Positions 23,446-36,474 of a stretch of 64,000 nt of DNA are shown piece after piece. Made by a program: the position numbers and the translations under genes. The stretch is taken from NCBI GenBank assembly GCA_012064415.1, contig SSNU01000071.1:366046-430045 (forward strand), written 5' to 3'. The number at the start of each line of letters is the position of its first letter. Position 1 is the first letter of the stretch. This stretch comes from Gyrodactylus bullatarudis. Taxonomy: Eukaryota > Platyhelminthes > Monogenea > Gyrodactylidea > Gyrodactylidae. Below the pieces are notes generated by a model, which was not told where the DNA came from, searched no databases, and worked only from the letters and a program-made list of their open reading frames with translations.

Positions 23446-24098
23446 AAATATCAAAAATCTTCAAGATCAATTTTTATTTGAATTTTCTTATCCTTCTTGG
23501 CTCATTTCTTTCAGACTTGCGAAAAATATATCAATTAGCCTCAGACTCACCAAGATCTACTAAAAGTTGAGTTTACTAATTGAAGTAAACATTGATCTGA
23601 TGTAGGATTCACAGTGTATTTGTCGTTAAATGATCCATTCCGTGACCAAAAAGATACATTTATCGACCGACCGATCAAATTGAAAAAAACTTTGTACTCA
23701 ACTCTTTTGAGACATTTTTAAACACTTGGATGAAAAAAATTCCCCTCTCCCAGAATTATGAAGTAGGCTTAGTCGTTAAGCTGATGGAAAATATTCCTTT
23801 TCCAATCTCCGGAAACTATAGACAGGCAAGATATCTTTGAAATAACTAATTAATTAATTGATATATCACATTCCTGTCATATTAGTTTAAATGTGAGCAT
23901 ATTCAAGTGTAAAATTAAAATTATTATTTTGGGACAATTAGAAAGAGTGAAGAGAGACACCTTTCAAAGTCTGGTTACTAGTGATCATACAATGGGTGGC
24001 TATCATTTTGACTTTGATAAACACAATGATATTTCATTTAGACAATAAATGAAGAAAGCATATAAAAGTCCAACTTGGTAGGAGAAAACTGAACTAAA

Positions 24099-24200
24099 GC
24101 TAATTGATATGAAGTTGGGAATATATGATTTTTACAGATTTCTCGATGTTTTCATCAAGAATTCGATGTTGCCCACTTTTACCATTTGAAGAAAAAAATT
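24099..24200. mobile_element. Left-end fragment of a type B MITE
   Basis: It carries the clearest copy of the terminus, TA followed by AAGCTAATTGATATGAAG, then GGGAATATATGATTTTTACA and TTTTCATCAAGAATTCGA. The second arm is missing. Confidence 0.6.
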
Positions 24201-25656
24201 CTATGGTAACCAGTTTATAAATCGACTTTAGACCATGTGTTTTGTATAACATTTGACCCAGGCTATAGATGTCAATAATTCGAAAATTTCGCTACTGAAG
24301 ATTTTAGTAAAGCACAAAACAATGGCAATTCCATCGATTCACATCGTTTGAACTGCATTCAGATTGAGAAGGAATGAAATTACTAAAATTATCTCCAATT
24401 GATTTCAGTTTTTAACGATAAAAATTTAGAGATTAAAGTGTTACTAGCAAAGTGTGGTCACTGGTAATTACTATATCCATATGAAGTTAAACTTGATGGA
24501 GATTCTCCTCTCACACCTAGATGTTAGAACTCGGATAAGCAAGTTTCAATTCCATATTCAACTCACGATGGCAGATGTAGACGCCCCATCAAGTTAGAGT
24601 TCATATAGATACAGTAATTACCAGTGATTAGTAGGTTTAATGATTACAGTTTTCCTTCAGTTTTGGTCCTGCAGAATGAACACACACCTTGATTCATTTT
24701 GAATTTAGTTTAAAATTTCATCCATTCAAATTCAAAAATCTCGTTTTTTTCAATTTTGCTCGACTTTCTAATTTTCTCCTCTATCATGGTTTTTATGATT
24801 TTTTCTAACTGAAGATTCTTTTATTCGAATGGTTTTTGGTCTCTCTGTGATCTTTTTTTTGATCTATCTCTTGATCAAAAATATTGATAGTTTAATTAGT
24901 TAGAAATATAATATATCATGTAAAATATCATTCGAATCTACTTTCAAGTAGTAACCTATAATTTTGAGATTTAAGGACCATTATCGAGCCGCTTCACAAT
25001 ATTGTTCCCAGGTTTTTTTAAAATAAAGTAGATAAATTTAACATGATTGAATTCAACTTGAAATTATCACTCTTATTATGGACCAAGCTTTCCGATAATC
25101 AAAATTTTCAATTTCGATGATCTTCTCCTACTACACAATGTTCCAGATATCCTCCAGATAGACAAAAGAAATTTATGTATTCAAGTGAATTAATAATTAA
25201 AATTTCCCATCTCTCTATTGTTGTTTGTTTTTTATTTGTCTTACAACAATTTTTCTCTCCTTTGACTGAATTATAATTATAATTATCATTTTAATAGATG
25301 GGGCACGCAAGTAGACAATACATAGAGAGAGACACACACTCAAACATACATATCCATAAATGTATCCTTACAAGTATGTATGTGTACGATAAAAGAGAGG
25401 TAGAAAAAAATATGTACGCATAAATTATATTGGTTATCTAATAACACTAAAAAAACATTCACAGAAGCAATATAAAGACAGATAGAAGAGTAATGGAGTG
25501 AATAGTACTCAGACACATTCCAATAAAACTTTGAGATCAAGTTTAAATTTAATCAATGAAGGGATAGATTAAAATTATGTACATTTGAATAATAATCAAA
25601 TAAAATGGATTGAGAAAAATTCAAAATTACTCAGCCTCAAGATGATGTAGAATATA

Positions 25657-25866
25657 TAGTGGTAGAAAAAATAAAAGTATTCACTAGAAATTGTCTCTAA
25701 ATCACTTATTAAAAGTTATTGAAAATGGAAAGATGACCCATTCGATAGAGAATATTCGTTTCTATCAGAAATTACTTTTACTCGTACAAAGAGTTCATTC
25801 ATATTTTCATAAATACAAATTTACAATATTTCATTAAATTTCAAAACGAAAAATTAAAAGTATTCA
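25657..25866 (+). repeat. Left terminal inverted repeat of the Tc1 element
   Basis: 210 bp, ending four bases before the transposase stop codon at 25870. It is identical, as read, to the reverse complement of 26991-27200. Confidence 0.95.
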
Positions 25867-25869
25867 CTT

Positions 25870-26874
25870 TTATTTTGTAAAATCTCCCCTACCAAGTACA
25901 ACATTTAAGCACCTTTTTGACATGGAATCATACAAATTTTCTATTATTTCTTTTGGGATTGATTTCCACTCTTCATTGATTCTTTGAACTAGTTCTTGCC
26001 TATTTGAATATACTCTCCCTTGGGAATAGACTTTTTGAGATAAAATTCCCCACAAGTTTTCAATCGGATTCAAGTCGGGGCTCCTAGCTGGCCATGACAA
26101 AATCTGTATCTCATTATCATCAAACCATGTTCTAGTTGATGCTGATCGATGACAGGGAGCATTATCTTGCTGGAATATCATCTCGCACTTATGAATTTCC
26201 TCCTTAAAGGGTAATAGCTGATCCTCAAGCAATTTCTGATATGAATTTGAATTAAGCTTCTCATCAATAACGACAAGATTTCCAGTTCCTTGCTTTGTGA
26301 TAAACCCCCAAACCATTACATTGCCTCCACCAAATCCTCGTTTGATTTTAGTAGGTCTAGGTAGAGACTTGTCAATCCAACAAGAAGAAAGGCCATCAGG
26401 TCCATCCAAATTGAATTTTTTCTCATCTGAAAACATGATTTTACTCCAATCTTGGTTTTGGACAATTTTATCATGAGCCCACTGGTATCTCGATTCCCTA
26501 TCCTTGATACTTAGATTAGGAACCCTTTTTGGTCTTCCCCAATAGATATTAGGATTAGTATTCAAATAATTTTGAACTGTTCTAATGCTGACATTCAATT
26601 TAAGCTCAGCTTTTATTTGAGAAGCTGTTGCTTTTTTCTTGATGGCTAGATTGACAATTTTTTTAATCAGGCAATTGGGTATGGATCTCTTTCGGCCTCG
26701 CTTTTTCGGATTTAGCTTCTTTTGTTTGACTGAAAACAAATTATTAACAGTTCTACATGAGCATCCGATTATTTTAGCTATCTTCCGATTGCTTGAGCCA
26801 TCTTGTTTTAATTTGTTGACAAAATCTCTATCACAGCCTCTCAGCTTCGAAAATTTCAATTTTTTAACGAACAT
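25870..26874 (-). CDS. Tc1/mariner-family DD34E transposase, intact
   Basis: This is a 334-aa transposase that would cut and paste the surrounding element at TA sites. The N-terminus has two helix-turn-helix regions (about residues 12-46 and 82-105) for binding the inverted repeats. They are separated by the basic KKRGRKRS (57-64), in the place of the usual GRPR motif and likely a nuclear localisation signal. A second basic motif, GRPKR, follows at 113-117. The catalytic core has the RNase H-like triad: Asp150 in MFSDEKKF, Asp237 in QQDNAPCH and Glu272 in SPDLNPIENLWG. The last two are separated by 34 residues, the Tc1 (DD34E) spacing. VMVWG at 186-190 is also typical. Length matches the family (about 340 aa) and there is no stop or frameshift. 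It shares the strand of the host innexin but is an independent intron insertion. Confidence 0.97.
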   Translation of the reverse strand: MFVKKLKFSKLRGCDRDFVNKLKQDGSSNRKIAKIIGCSCRTVNNLFSVKQKKLNPKKRGRKRSIPNCLIKKIVNLAIKKKATASQIKAELKLNVSIRTVQNYLNTNPNIYWGRPKRVPNLSIKDRESRYQWAHDKIVQNQDWSKIMFSDEKKFNLDGPDGLSSCWIDKSLPRPTKIKRGFGGGNVMVWGFITKQGTGNLVVIDEKLNSNSYQKLLEDQLLPFKEEIHKCEMIFQQDNAPCHRSASTRTWFDDNEIQILSWPARSPDLNPIENLWGILSQKVYSQGRVYSNRQELVQRINEEWKSIPKEIIENLYDSMSKRCLNVVLGRGDFTK

Positions 26875-26990
26875 TTTTGAACTATGTTTAGTTTATTGGC
26901 GATAATATATTTGAATGTACTGTGTAAGAGATATAATGAAAATTCAGAATTCAAAGTCTAATTCTAACTGGGAAAAAAGGTGATTGAAAC

Positions 26991-27200
26991 TGAATACTTT
27001 TAATTTTTCGTTTTGAAATTTAATGAAATATTGTAAATTTGTATTTATGAAAATATGAATGAACTCTTTGTACGAGTAAAAGTAATTTCTGATAGAAACG
27101 AATATTCTCTATCGAATGGGTCATCTTTCCATTTTCAATAACTTTTAATAAGTGATTTAGAGACAATTTCTAGTGAATACTTTTATTTTTTCTACCACTA
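26991..27200 (-). repeat. Right terminal inverted repeat of the Tc1 element
   Basis: 210-bp partner of the left repeat. It lies upstream of the transposase start, separated from the ATG at 26874 by 116 bp, so the transposase promoter is probably in this repeat or the gap. Confidence 0.95.
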
Positions 27201-27374
27201 TAGATCATTTGAGACATGTAGAGAAAATCATAGTTTTCCCCTGGATCAATGAAATTCCTAGCAATATAAAAGGCTTACGCTTATTTTAAATAAAATCAAT
27301 TATTTGTTAGAACGCTAGTTGGTAATAGAAAAATATTTTTGTTCCATGATGGTTTTTAGATAAAATTCAAGAGA

Positions 27375-27510
27375 GTTTAGATTACAAGCATCTCATCCCT
27401 TGAAGAAGGTACTTGACTATCTCAGTATCGAAACGTCTGGAGGAGGCTTTGGAAAACGGTTTGTTATATAGTCCAATTATCAATCTACTTTTACTAATTT
27501 TTATTGTTAG
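27375..27510 (+). repeat. SINE-like dispersed repeat copy
   Basis: The better preserved sister of 23310-23445, with CTTGAAGAAGGTACTTGACT and CAGTATCGAAACGTCTGGAG. A third, diverged copy is at 16140-16310. Confidence 0.6.
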
Positions 27511-27584
27511 TTGATAATAAAAAAACTCAATATTTTCCTCCGAATGATCTTGAAGTATTATTTCAGATTCTCAATGAAATGAGT

Positions 27585-27730
27585 GGTTCTTGAGAATGCG
27601 CCAAATTTTTCAGTTTTTTTTCTGGATTATTTAAAGCAACTAAGCGCTGATATTTGACATTAGACAAATTTAATCGAGAAATAGATGAGCTTCTAAATTA
27701 TGATTTTCTGTCGCCGAATTCGAATCCTTT
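27585..27730. mobile_element. Remnant of a type C MITE
   Basis: Short matches to the type C interior (GCCAAATTTTTCAG-like start and GCAACTAAGCGCTGATATTT) without termini. Weak evidence. Confidence 0.25.
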
Positions 27731-29801
27731 TTTAATACCAAAATACCAGTATTGCTTCGTTAAGTGGCCATCAATCAATTTTAATTTTGAAATATTACCC
27801 TAATTGATCAAATGAAAATTGATATTATTGAGCCATGAAGGTACAATTTCAAATTTAAATGATATCCAATGTATATTCAGACGAAAATCAAAATGTATTT
27901 GGAATTAAAGACAGTAGGAGACATTGAAGAAAAATTGTTCTTGATAATAAATTTGAATTAAGTTTTTCTCCGAAACAGTTAAATTACTCGGCGTAGGTCT
28001 ATTTAAATTCATTTTATTTTCTTCTCCATTCGTTCCTCAGTTTCTGGCTTAGAAATGAACTAGCGTGCATAACTCTAAAAGGGGAGGAAGATGAAATTTG
28101 GGATCTCTTCGTTTAATCTAGCCTAATATATTGCATACTGTATATCGTTTTTGAGCAAGAGTCTAATCAAAAACGAACATCTTCACTTGTAGAATACGAT
28201 AGTATCATCCCCGATAGATAAACAATGTAAAAGAGTATCCTTGTATTATTTATCTATTCTGCCAACTGTATTATATCAGTGACGAATTTATTGTTTGGCT
28301 CTCTATTAGACTTTATGGTTCCGACAAGTTCAATACCGAGGTTGAGGTTTTTTGAAATTTACTCAAAATGAATGATGACAGAGAGGAGCTTGAAAGGCTG
28401 GTTTTTTTAAATACGTCGATTTTCAAACTTTGAATTGCAGACAAAAATCCTCAAAATCTTTCAACGGAGTTGAAGAAAATAAGATTAAAATGATGAATCG
28501 ATTTTAAAATTGATAAATTTTGAGACCTGATGATCAATAACTACTGGAATTATTTTACTTGAGGAGAAGAAAGAGTAAAGTTTGACTATTGTGAGCCTAT
28601 AATGCCGATTGTCCAAGGACGATGTTAAACTATTATTTTAATCTGCTCAGAATATCTATTTTGTGATAAATTTTATTTTGTATGAATTACAGTCTTATAA
28701 ACTCAAATAAAATTAGTGATTCTAACTAATTTAAAAACTGAATGAATAAATTTTCTTAACGGAATTTTTCGATATTATCCTTGTCCCCAGATCGATTCTC
28801 TCCAAATTTTCAAAATTTTATTATTTTTTCTTCAATTCCGTCGAATAGTTTCTTGGTTTCGGTATATGCTAAGACTATTTCCAAAACAACTTTACATGGC
28901 TTACATGGAATGAATTTGAAGAGTAAAGTTTAAAACTTTAGGAACAAAGAAATGGGTACATTGTCTGATGCTGTGCGCTATTATTTATGTTCTATTAATA
29001 TTTTCTATTCTGGTATGTGTCTTTAGCTAATCTCTGATTCTCAAGTGTGTTTGTTCCCAACCACACAACTGAAATACGTAGTTAATTTTCTTAGCAGATG
29101 CACAAGTCAGAGAAGAAATAGATGAGGGATAATAAATTTTACCTCATCTCGTATCTCACAACGTCACTTCTGGCTTTTAATTTATTATTCAAAAATTAAA
29201 TAGCTCTAGGATATGGAAAATGAAAAAAACTGCAATTCAATAATGAAATTTACGTTCAGATCCATTTGTGGGAAAGAATGAAATTTTATAAAGGGCTGGT
29301 AACTTTTTGTTAGGATAAAGGAAATTCTGAACAACTATTTGTATATTTTATTCAATAAATAACGGCTTTATCAATACTATTTTTGATATGAAAAAGTTTG
29401 AAATTCATGATCAAGATACTCAAGATTTCAGTCAAGCATAATAGAATGGATATAAAATTTGGCGGCGATTGAAGAAATTGAGTAATTTTAAACTTCATTG
29501 CTCAAATAATGCTCTATGGTAAGAGTCAGTACGAGAGTGAATTTTAAATTTAATCTTGTTACTTTTAAAAAGTCTCAAGGCTAAACGAATTTGTTACCAG
29601 GTTTCAAAATTAACAAACTATAGAGCAAAATAGCTTGCTAATCGTGATAATGGGTTCGGCTGACTAAATTTTAAAAACATTGATTAAAAGTTAAAACCAA
29701 CCAACTGTACTAATTAGTTAAACAAGTCTAAACTAAAGGATCTCCAAGTACACATTATAGCGTTCCATTATTAGAAAAATGTATCAAAAATATTGACTCA
29801 C

Positions 29802-30441
29802 CTGGCCATTTTAACTTGACCCATTTTCCGTATTTTTACTGTGCAGTAAGTAACCCTGGGGAAATGGCCGGTCTGTTCCCATTCTTCGCCCATGGTTAAA
29901 TTTTGTAATAATTGAGCTCCGAATAATGTACTGTTAAACCCTGTAAATCGTTGCATGAGAAATATTTGACCGATGCTATTCATAACAAAGAGAGTTCTGA
30001 CAACTAGGAATAAACAGGTTAGCCGGGAATTCGGAGAAAAGCCACACATCAAACGGTTGAACATTGATTTCACGCGTCTAAATCGATGTTGCGATTCAGC
30101 TTGCTCTTCCAATGTTGCAACCAAACAGCTGACTGCTTTTAATCTAAGTTCACGATCCGGTATTGCTGCTTCTCGAGCAGATTTCAATAACAATGGAAGA
30201 CGTCGTGATCCGACTCTCCAGAGGAGATGTGGAACCCATGCCATCATTGCTTGGCCAGCCATTACTATTGCTACCCACTGATAGTAACCAATGTATCTGA
30301 TTTTTGAGTTCTCTATATTTTCATCTGGAATTGATTCGTTTGGCAAAAGGAAATAGGTATTCGATACCCAGCATAGATTTTCGGCATATTCTTCCCAGGA
30401 TTTTGTGAATTCTTGCGGTGCCCAACATTGAATTGGTTTAC
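29802..30441 (-). CDS. Innexin gene A, exon 2 (loop E1, TM2, cytoplasmic loop, TM3, loop E2)
   Basis: This is the core of the innexin and encodes residues 59-271 plus two bases of codon 272. It begins GKPIQCW after the acceptor TTTTAG. Extracellular loop 1 has the paired cysteines Cys64 and Cys82. The family signature YYQWV (residues 111-115) opens TM2 (about 109-133). A long cytoplasmic loop follows with SAREAAIPDRELR and ATLEEQAESQ. TM3 is about 199-221, and loop E2 begins with VTYC (Cys258) and runs to KMGQVKMA. The donor GTGAGT follows ATG GCC AG. Residue spacing matches the innexin family closely. The first 95 bases read in frame only because exon 1 supplies the missing G of Gly59. There is no stop or frameshift. 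Intron 1, to its right, is about 20.8 kb. Confidence 0.97.
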
Positions 30442-30819
30442 CTAAAAGTAAATTTAAAAACTCTTAGATATTTTCAACCGAAATCATAACTAAACTCAAT
30501 CATTGATAACCCATGTGACACGAATTCATCTTATTTACATCAAAAGTGCAAAGAGAAACAAATATTTATAAAACGGTTTATGTCTACCAGTTGGACATTC
30601 TCTCCCTTGCATAGATTTATAAACATTTCTCTTTAGTTTAACTTGGAAAATGTCTTACACTATAAAATATCGAGAATGACTACCTTTAGTTATGCTATAA
30701 AAATATTTTTGTTAAAATTTTATTATTAATAGAAAACAATCCTCCGATCCGATTAAATTCCTTCATGTGGGTATTAGAATTCTCAGCTATTTGGTCATTC
30801 GAGACTGATATATAAAAAG

Positions 30820-30895
30820 CTTTGATGAGCTTATCGTGAAGAAGGCGTGTGAAGATAATCACTGTCGAAACGGTAAGATGTCTACTGGCTAAGAA
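30820..30895 (+). repeat. Possible short fragment of the SINE-like repeat
   Basis: GTGAAGAAGGCGTGTGAAGA and CACTGTCGAAACGGTAAGAT have the same GAAGAAGG to CGAAACG spacing. Weak match, just upstream of innexin A exon 2 in the minus-strand sense. Confidence 0.25.
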
Positions 30896-33239
30896 TTCTT
30901 ATGTATTGTTTCAAATCAATTAATGAGATCACCAAGATTTTCACAGTGGTAACCGGTTCTCTGTCTAATCGTAATCTTAAAACTCAACTAACTCAAAATT
31001 GAAAACAGGAAAATTTGACGCTAGCCATAATTTTGTAAATAGGTCAGATTTTTCACAGAAAGTAATCGTTATTTTGTTTCTATCTGCTAAAGAAAAATAA
31101 CCTGATCATAAAATGTATTAGGAATCTAATGAATGTTTTATTCTTTGCACAGATCAATTTTTCAGCAGGAAAAATTCATAATAAAATCGCCATAAAGACT
31201 ACGAAAAGAAGGAAAAAATTTTCAAAAGAACACAATTTTGTTTTCATTTAAAGAAATAAAATATAGGCCTATTCTTTGTACTGGTTGGAGAGGAATGGAT
31301 ACACTTGAAATTTTATGCTTGAATTAAGATTACATTTGAGTTAGTAAAAAAAGAATGAAGTATTCAAACTCTTGTGTGTCAGAGTAAAACAACAAAATTT
31401 CCAATAAGACATAAAAAAGTTTAAGTGCAGAAATTTATAGTGACAAACTCTATTTGTTTCCAAACCCAAAATGATCACACAAACATATTCGAAGAAAATA
31501 ATCATGACATAAAAACTAATAATATTGTTCTTTAGTTGATGAAAAATCATGCTGTAGCCCTCGTGAGACCTATTTCTCACAATTTTTATACACTGTATCA
31601 CTCTCAGAAATGAAAAAAGTGGCAATTAAGGTCAAAGGTGGGCTGGAGTTTTGTTTCACCTTTTTTATTGCCGTGATCTTTCTCTTCCGTTTTTCAATGC
31701 TCTAAGAATTTTCCCTTATTTGTTGGACTCACTTTTTATCGTTTAAGTTTGATGGGAAATAAAAAGAAACTCTAGGGTAGGTGAAAAGGAATAATATATC
31801 ATTGTAATTATTTTGATGCATTTATCATCAGAAATCAATAATATCTCAGAGGATTGATTGCTTCTCAAAAAGTTTTTTTATGGCAAATTTTGATAGCCCG
31901 TTGGAGTAGGAAAAAATTGATTCAAAATCTTAGTTAGTTATAATGGCGACACAACTTTTAATTTTTATTAGAGACGAATACAGTTTACAAACCAGCCTAG
32001 CAGCTGAGACAAGTTTAGAGATAGATAAGTCAGTGCATCTTGGGATGGAAAAAGTAAAGCCATTCTGTTATTTTATTCAAAAATATATAGTTGATCATAA
32101 TTTTTTCAACTCTCTTGATCAGATAATAAAAATTGGAAAAAGAACATAAACAAATACTATATATTTGTATAATTTCTATTTATAAAAAGAATAAACATGT
32201 ACACATATAATATGAGAAAACCTTTTTGTTCAGAGGATTTATTGTCTCCAAACTTGGAATAAATAATAAGCCCAGATAATTGGGGATCCTTTGTAATATA
32301 AACAGACATAGACGAAAATTTCCAACCAGAAAAATTTTTTTGACCGATCAGAATAGCTATATTTATGAGAAATACGAAAAATTATCCAAGCTCTGCCATT
32401 TTACTGGAAGAAATAATGCGAATTGAAGGAAGATAAATAATTTCTTATGTTTGATGCTTCAAATAGAGTCTTTATGCTGCGCAATCGCCGCAATCGAATA
32501 CCAAGCTTAAAAATTTTAAATTTTTGATATGTATTATCTTTAAAATCGTCAGTTTATTTAAAATCGACCAGATTTATTCTCTATTCTGTTCTATAAAAAT
32601 ATCATAAAAATTTCCTATCAAATGAAAACTCGAAGAGTAAAAAATTATCTCTCATCCTAATGCTAGTTTAATTTGAAATCTTGATAAACGTTTTCTATTA
32701 GAAATATTTCATAATTTTGTTTTTTATTCTATTAATTTAATGGGATAATGTTAAAATACTAGAATGATTTTTATGTTTGAGTTTGATCATCTTAATTAAC
32801 CACGGAACAAATCAATTTACATGCAGGCAATTGAGTGAAAATTTATTTATTTTTTTAAATAAAAAACAATTCTAGAAAAAAACACCATATACACTCAATA
32901 AATACAAAAGGAACGTTTTTCTGTACATCTTGCCTTTCCATTTAGATTTTTCCCTTCAGCTTGAATTATTTTTTTTATTGGAAGTTCACTGAGATGAAAA
33001 AATTTTCTGTTTCCCTTAGAAAAAAATAGGAACAAGAGAGTGATAGAGAGTTTAAGTATAGATACATAGTGATTTTCTCTACGTCGTCTTATAGCTTATA
33101 TAGGGAAATATGCACCAGGGAGAGTATAATTTTTAAAAAGTATATCTCTTTTTCTTCAATGAAAAATATGATGAAAAAAGAATTTATGATCCAGTTCAAT
33201 CTAATGAAAAGGTCGCTTGAGAAAGTAGTCATGAGAAAT

Positions 33240-33690
33240 TCATGTTGAGTTCATTAGACCGTTTTTCGAATTTCGAGATGCACCGAATTCCCACTTTTTC
33301 AACTTTTGAAGCCAAAATTTTCATAGATTACGATGATTCGAAGCAGTTATTATTACTGATATTTGGGACCAAGATAATGAAGAATTTCTGTGAATTTCTG
33401 CACCCGAATTCGAATTCTTTGTCTGATCTGCGTTTAACTGTTACAAATCTTTGAAATCGATTTTAGCTCAAAAGTTGAAAAAGTGGAAATTTGATGTATT
33501 TTCGAAATTCGAAAGACCGGTTAATTTTGATCAGATTGATTTTTTTTTATTTCCACAGATTATTGGTTTATTTCATTATGGAACTGGAAAAATAAATTTT
33601 TTTCTGACTTTCCGGAAAAAATTTCAAGTTTTTCGTAATAAAAAGTATATTCTCATCTTTATCTCAATTAGGTTCAATATCAATCATTTT
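33240..33690. mobile_element. MITE copy, interior type C
   Basis: The palindromic arms have CACTTTTTCAACTTTTGAAG near 33290 and its inverse AAAAGTTGAAAAAGTGGAAA near 33470, as in 22366-23046. It ends in CTCATCTTTATCTCAATTAG. It lies just upstream of a retrotransposon fragment. Two open frames inside it are by-products of the palindrome. Confidence 0.6.
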
Positions 33691-33781
33691 AATATCTTAT
33701 AGTTTTCATTGGATTAAACTTGGCTATTGCATGAAACTGTAACTTTCTGTTTTTCTTCTTGTTTCGCGAGAGTTTTTTTTA

Positions 33782-34475
33782 ATGTCTATCGGATTTTCAC
33801 ACCAAAATTGGACAAATAAGTGTATTATGAAATTCTCTAAATCCAGTGATGTAAGACTAAAAGCTTACAAATCACTGGTTTTTCCAATCAATTTAAATAA
33901 CTCTCAGTGCCTAACTATTGAACGAGTTCAATATAGGTTTTTACATTCTCTATTCCCTCATATTGACTCATATAACGCACTTATTCCAGTCTCAGGTCTT
34001 AACTCTCTCTGGGTCCGGAGATATGCTTTTTTAATAAAGAAATTCTCTGAGTCATATTCTCTTACAAATAATAATTATTATCTGAGAAACTCAAAATACG
34101 ACCCCAATTGCTTATTATCTTTTTATAATTTCATTTTTACAAAATATGATTTATCCGATTGTGAAGACTTGACCAATACTAAACTGGTCATGTCTCACAT
34201 CAGACTTAAAATTGATTACTCTAAGTCTTTGTTTTATTCTTATCTTCACTAACCAGATGATTTTCGAATTTCTTGCAGACCCTAGTCTTCATGTCACATT
34301 ATTGAATGATTAATTAACTCCAGTACTTTTGATTTATCATTTTATTATGGAGCAGATAAATTTCACTATTTTATTTTTGTATTTAATTACTATTTATGCA
34401 ATCAGATTTACCTTATAATTTGTATCTATATTTTTTAATTTCAATATAAGATTTATGTCTAACAAAAAAAACAGT
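33782..34475 (+). pseudogene. Non-LTR retrotransposon fragment, C-terminal end of the polymerase and 3' tail
   Basis: An open stretch of 156 codons (33782-34252) reads like the segment after the reverse-transcriptase palm in LINE-type retrotransposons: VRLKAYKSLVFP, then IERVQYRFLHSLFP and SGLNSLWVRRYAFLIKKF. It is followed by an AT-rich 3' end closing in TCTAACAAAAAAAA. The catalytic part is missing, so it is 5'-truncated and dead. A MITE lies directly upstream. The closest relatives in the window are the pieces at 43850-44325 and 47042-47640. Confidence 0.65.
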
Positions 34476-36474
34476 GATGAATGAATAACCAATAGGAATT
34501 CCTAATGGACATTTTCAATCGTTTTTTTTCAATTCTGATTTTTCGCCTGATAAGGGATTCTCTATTCAAATGAAAATTTTAAAAACCAGACACACTTTTC
34601 CCTGAAAAGAAAGAACAAGCTGTCAATAAAAATTGAAATGCTTTGACAATATTGTATCATTATTGTGTTCCCCTAGTAGTTTAGTTTATTGAGAACATTC
34701 CCACTCGAGGAAAATTACCATTAGCCGAGTGAGTATTGTATAGAGAAACTTGAAATAATTCAATTAAAATTTTCAAAAATCTTCAAAAGCATTCCCCTCC
34801 CACTCCCATCCCCCTTTTTATTTGTATTAATCTTTAATTTTAATGAACTTTTTATAACGTGTAATACCTACATACTAATACATGAGTTCATACACACAAT
34901 ATGATATGTTATCCTATGGCACACAGTATTTGAATTAGTAAATTCTCCCCGATCCCCACCCTCTTTTTTTCATACATACAAACATTATTTTCATTATGAT
35001 TACAACCAATAATCATGATAATATTGATTTTGTAATAAAAGAATTAATGAAGGATATATGAGAAGGATAGTACAGGGATAGGGGACTAGAGTGAGAGAAT
35101 ACTATCACGTGTATTATTACTATATGTCTCATATCATATTCATTGAATATTACTATTACTACTACTATTCATATACTGGAAAAATATGAAATTTAATGAA
35201 ATGTGTGAAAGGAAGCAAAAATAAGTAGATCTATTTCATTAAGAAACACAGTTTTTTTGACAGAAGCAGAAAATTTTCACATTAAAATACAATAAAATTT
35301 GAATGATAAAAAAACGATAGAATCAGTGATTAGATTTATAAAATTCAATTTCAGTTTTAATTGCATGGTTCCAAGGGACTCTTCCTTTGAGTCCTAATGT
35401 GGATCTTTTGATCTAAATTCCAAAAAATTTAAATCTTTTCTTCTCATCTTCCTATATTAACTAGGTCTGTACATTAGGGTGAAATATTTTGTTCTCCGAA
35501 CAACTCAGAGGACTTTCATTACTCAGATCATGTTTTGCATAATTTTAAAGCGTAAAAGTCATCCTTCTTCATGGAATTTCCCATTTTCCCACAATATCCC
35601 ACGGACATGATAAAATAACGAAATTAACCATGAAGTCTCTCTTGATGATAAGATTACTATTTTTGAAAATAAAGCTTAATAAATGCATTAAATGTCCAAG
35701 ATATTCCGGGTTTTAGTGATTGCGTCGTAAAATTTCATTGAAAATTGAGCGGTGATTTGAAAAATTTTGGATTTATAAAACCGAATGACATAATGGAGAA
35801 TCACTTAGTCCCATACAAAATAATGCTTATAATTGATAGTTCTATCAGAAAAGTTGGTCCTAATATGAGGGTAAAAATTTCACCCTAGCCTAGTGTACAT
35901 GAATGATAAATAAAATGGATACAGAATTGTGTTAGAAGGGAGAGAGAGCGCAGGAAACTATTCGTTAAACTTATTAAATGAAAAATTTCATTGTAATAGA
36001 TAAAAAAGATAAAAGAACGTTTCATCCATGGTACGAATCATTTTGAAAAATTTAAAAACTCATGAGAGAAATCGATTGAAAATGAGCTTAACAAAAGAAT
36101 AACCGATCAAATTTTTTTTGTTAGACAATATGTATTTATTAGAGTCATGAATGGAAATAAGAATATTATGTAAGCTGAAAAAACACCAAATCTCTTAATA
36201 TTATATATTTTTACAAAAAACTCTATCAGGAGAAAAATTATTTATGGAATCTATAATCAACTGAGCTGTTAGAAATTTCAATCTGATGAATTTCCACTTT
36301 TCTTCAATGTTTGATCCCAAAAACTTTATTGATTTTGGGAAATTAAAGCGATTAATTACCTAAAAAATTAGACTAAGTTTTTGATTTTTCTTGTAAGTTA
36401 CGAGTTTATCCTGATTGAATATGGAATATAAATATTTAACCAAATCAATTATCTAGGATCAAAAAATATAAAAG

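Larger units (their letters stand above)
25657..27200 (-). mobile_element. Complete Tc1/mariner transposon with 210-bp inverted repeats
   Basis: This is a 1544-bp element in intron 2 of innexin A, flanked by TA on both sides (25655-25656 and 27201-27202), the target duplication of the Tc1/mariner superfamily. The terminal inverted repeats are 25657-25866 and 26991-27200, 210 bp each. Reading them against each other block by block I found no mismatch. They start TAGTGGTAGAAAAAATAAAA. Between them lies one uninterrupted transposase gene. Intact coding and identical arms point to a recent insertion, and the copy could still be functional. Long repeats of about 200 bp occur in the IR/DR subgroup of Tc1 elements. 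I did not map internal direct repeats. Confidence 0.95.
20506..29801 (-). other. Intron 2 of innexin A
   Basis: This is a 9.3-kb intron with a GTGAGT donor and a TTCTTTCAG acceptor. Contents recognised: a hairpin-family relative (20841-20895), a foldback MITE (22366-23046), SINE-like copies (23310-23445, 27375-27510), a half MITE (24099-24200), the Tc1 element (25657-27200) and a MITE remnant (27585-27730). No other coding sequence was recognised. The long open frame opposite the transposase start is a shadow. Confidence 0.8.

Noticed and set aside
26639..26905. 88-codon plus-strand frame overlapping the transposase start
   Set aside because: It is the antisense shadow of the transposase N-terminal region.
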